DNA from: JBFWIW01 sp050253535
Lineage (GTDB): Bacteria; Bacillota; Clostridia; Oscillospirales; Oscillospiraceae
DNA: 22,072 nucleotides
Direction: 5' to 3'
NCBI GenBank assembly: GCA_050253535.1
Contig: JBFWIW010000052.1
Coordinates: 1-22,072 of the forward strand
Below the pieces are notes generated by a model. That model was given only the letters and a program-made list of their open reading frames with translations, did not search any database and had not been told where the DNA came from. Below are positions 21,464 to 22,072 of this stretch, piece after piece. Made by a program: the position numbers and the translations under genes. Each line of letters begins with the position of its first letter. Positions within the stretch are counted from its first letter, which is position 1.

Positions 21464-22072
21464 CTACAGGATTTCCTGATAGATTTTTCTTGCGTCTTCT
21501 GCGGTAACATTTCTCATGTTATTCTCAAGCAGGCGTGTCACTGCCATACCGGCTTCGACCAGAACATTAAGGTCCTCCGAAGGAACGCCAAACTCCTTTA
21601 GACTTGAAGGAATGTCCAGATGTTTCACTATTGCTTCAAGCCTTGCTATTACAGCCGCGCTTTTTTCCGCCTCTGAGGGAGCATTTCCTCTCATACAGCG
21701 TTCGTAAACAACAGCCAGTCTCTCCCGGCAGGCCTGTTCATTGAAACGCATAACAGGCGCCAACAGGATGGCGTTGGATACGCCGTGCGCGATATGATAC
21801 TTGCCGCCGAGCGGATAGCTGAGTGCATGTACCGCCGTGGTGCCGGATGCTGTAATTGCAACGCCGGCATAGAAGCTCGCGATCTGCATTTTGTTTTTTG
21901 CATCCATCGCCTCAGGATCGTCGCACGCCTTCTCAATATTGTTGAGAATCAAATCCAGCGCCTGCAGAGCAAAAATATCGCTGAAGGGATTTGCCTTGTT
22001 GCTGGTGAAACACTCGATGGCGTGTGCCAACGCATCTACACCGGTTGATGCTGCAATCTTTCGGGGCAAATT
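21464..22072 (-). CDS. Iron-containing alcohol dehydrogenase, C-terminal part (cut by window edge)
   Basis: Open to the last base of the window, this frame encodes the final 202 residues of a group III, iron-activated alcohol dehydrogenase. Two metal-ligand His are visible, in STGVDALAHAIECF and in YHIAHGVSNAILLAPVMRF, as is the AITASGTTAVHALSYPLGG segment. The N-terminal NAD-binding domain is outside the window. Relatives reduce aldehydes or oxidise alcohols, diols and lactaldehyde, or act on hydroxy acids; the exact substrate cannot be read. It is the most upstream gene seen in the leftward catabolic series, 34 nt before the second DapA-family gene. Reducing an aldehyde released by aldol cleavage is a reasonable but unproven role. 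Confidence 0.92.
   Translation of the reverse strand, partial: NLPRKIAASTGVDALAHAIECFTSNKANPFSDIFALQALDLILNNIEKACDDPEAMDAKNKMQIASFYAGVAITASGTTAVHALSYPLGGKYHIAHGVSNAILLAPVMRFNEQACRERLAVVYERCMRGNAPSEAEKSAAVIARLEAIVKHLDIPSSLKEFGVPSEDLNVLVEAGMAVTRLLENNMRNVTAEDARKIYQEIL

Overview
The window looks like chromosomal DNA of a spore-forming member of the Clostridia of moderate GC content. A spoIIR gene, clostridial-type small membrane proteins, AGGAGG-type ribosome binding sites and the gene families present all point that way. An Oscillospirales-like bacterium is a reasonable guess, but the sequence alone cannot settle it.

Positions 1-4711 are housekeeping. The 3' end of a chemotaxis receptor gene (+) meets a leftward gene set across a 22-bp terminator hairpin. 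That set reads, in transcription order, lrp/asnC regulator, PLP aminotransferase, archaeal-type phosphoglycerate mutase (apgM) and ispE. These four are packed with 4-nt ATGA overlaps or a 13-nt gap. spoIIR follows after a longer gap. A consensus-like sigma-A promoter with a tandem 9-bp repeat precedes the lrp gene.

Positions 4981-9812 run rightward: two small membrane proteins (DUF378, DUF1294), then a two-gene system related to 2-hydroxyacyl-CoA dehydratase activation. Its first protein (998 aa) carries two BadF/HgdC-type ATPase modules and a DUF2229 region. Its second (416 aa) is HgdB-like. Homologues are often a single chain of about 1400 aa. No recognisable dehydratase or CoA-transferase genes lie beside them.

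Positions 9844-22072 are an accessory catabolic region for an unidentified hydroxy or sugar acid. A leftward AraC regulator plus cupin gene diverges from a rightward pair, a DapA-superfamily aldolase/lyase and a LarA-type (nickel-pincer) racemase/epimerase homologue. Converging on these from the right is a long leftward series: iron-dependent alcohol dehydrogenase (cut by the window edge), a second DapA-family protein, a PdxA2-like dehydrogenase, a D-2-hydroxyacid dehydrogenase, a TAXI-type TRAP binding lipoprotein and the fused TRAP permease. After a 516-bp AT-rich spacer come a YhcH-family protein and the C-terminal remnant of an amidohydrolase. The likely logic is uptake by TRAP, inversion of a hydroxyl centre by the LarA homologue, oxidation by the dehydrogenases, aldol-type cleavage by the DapA proteins and aldehyde reduction by the alcohol dehydrogenase. 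The substrate and order of steps are inference. A sugar-acid kinase, expected beside PdxA2, is not in the window. I found no tRNA, rRNA, CRISPR array or intact mobile element.
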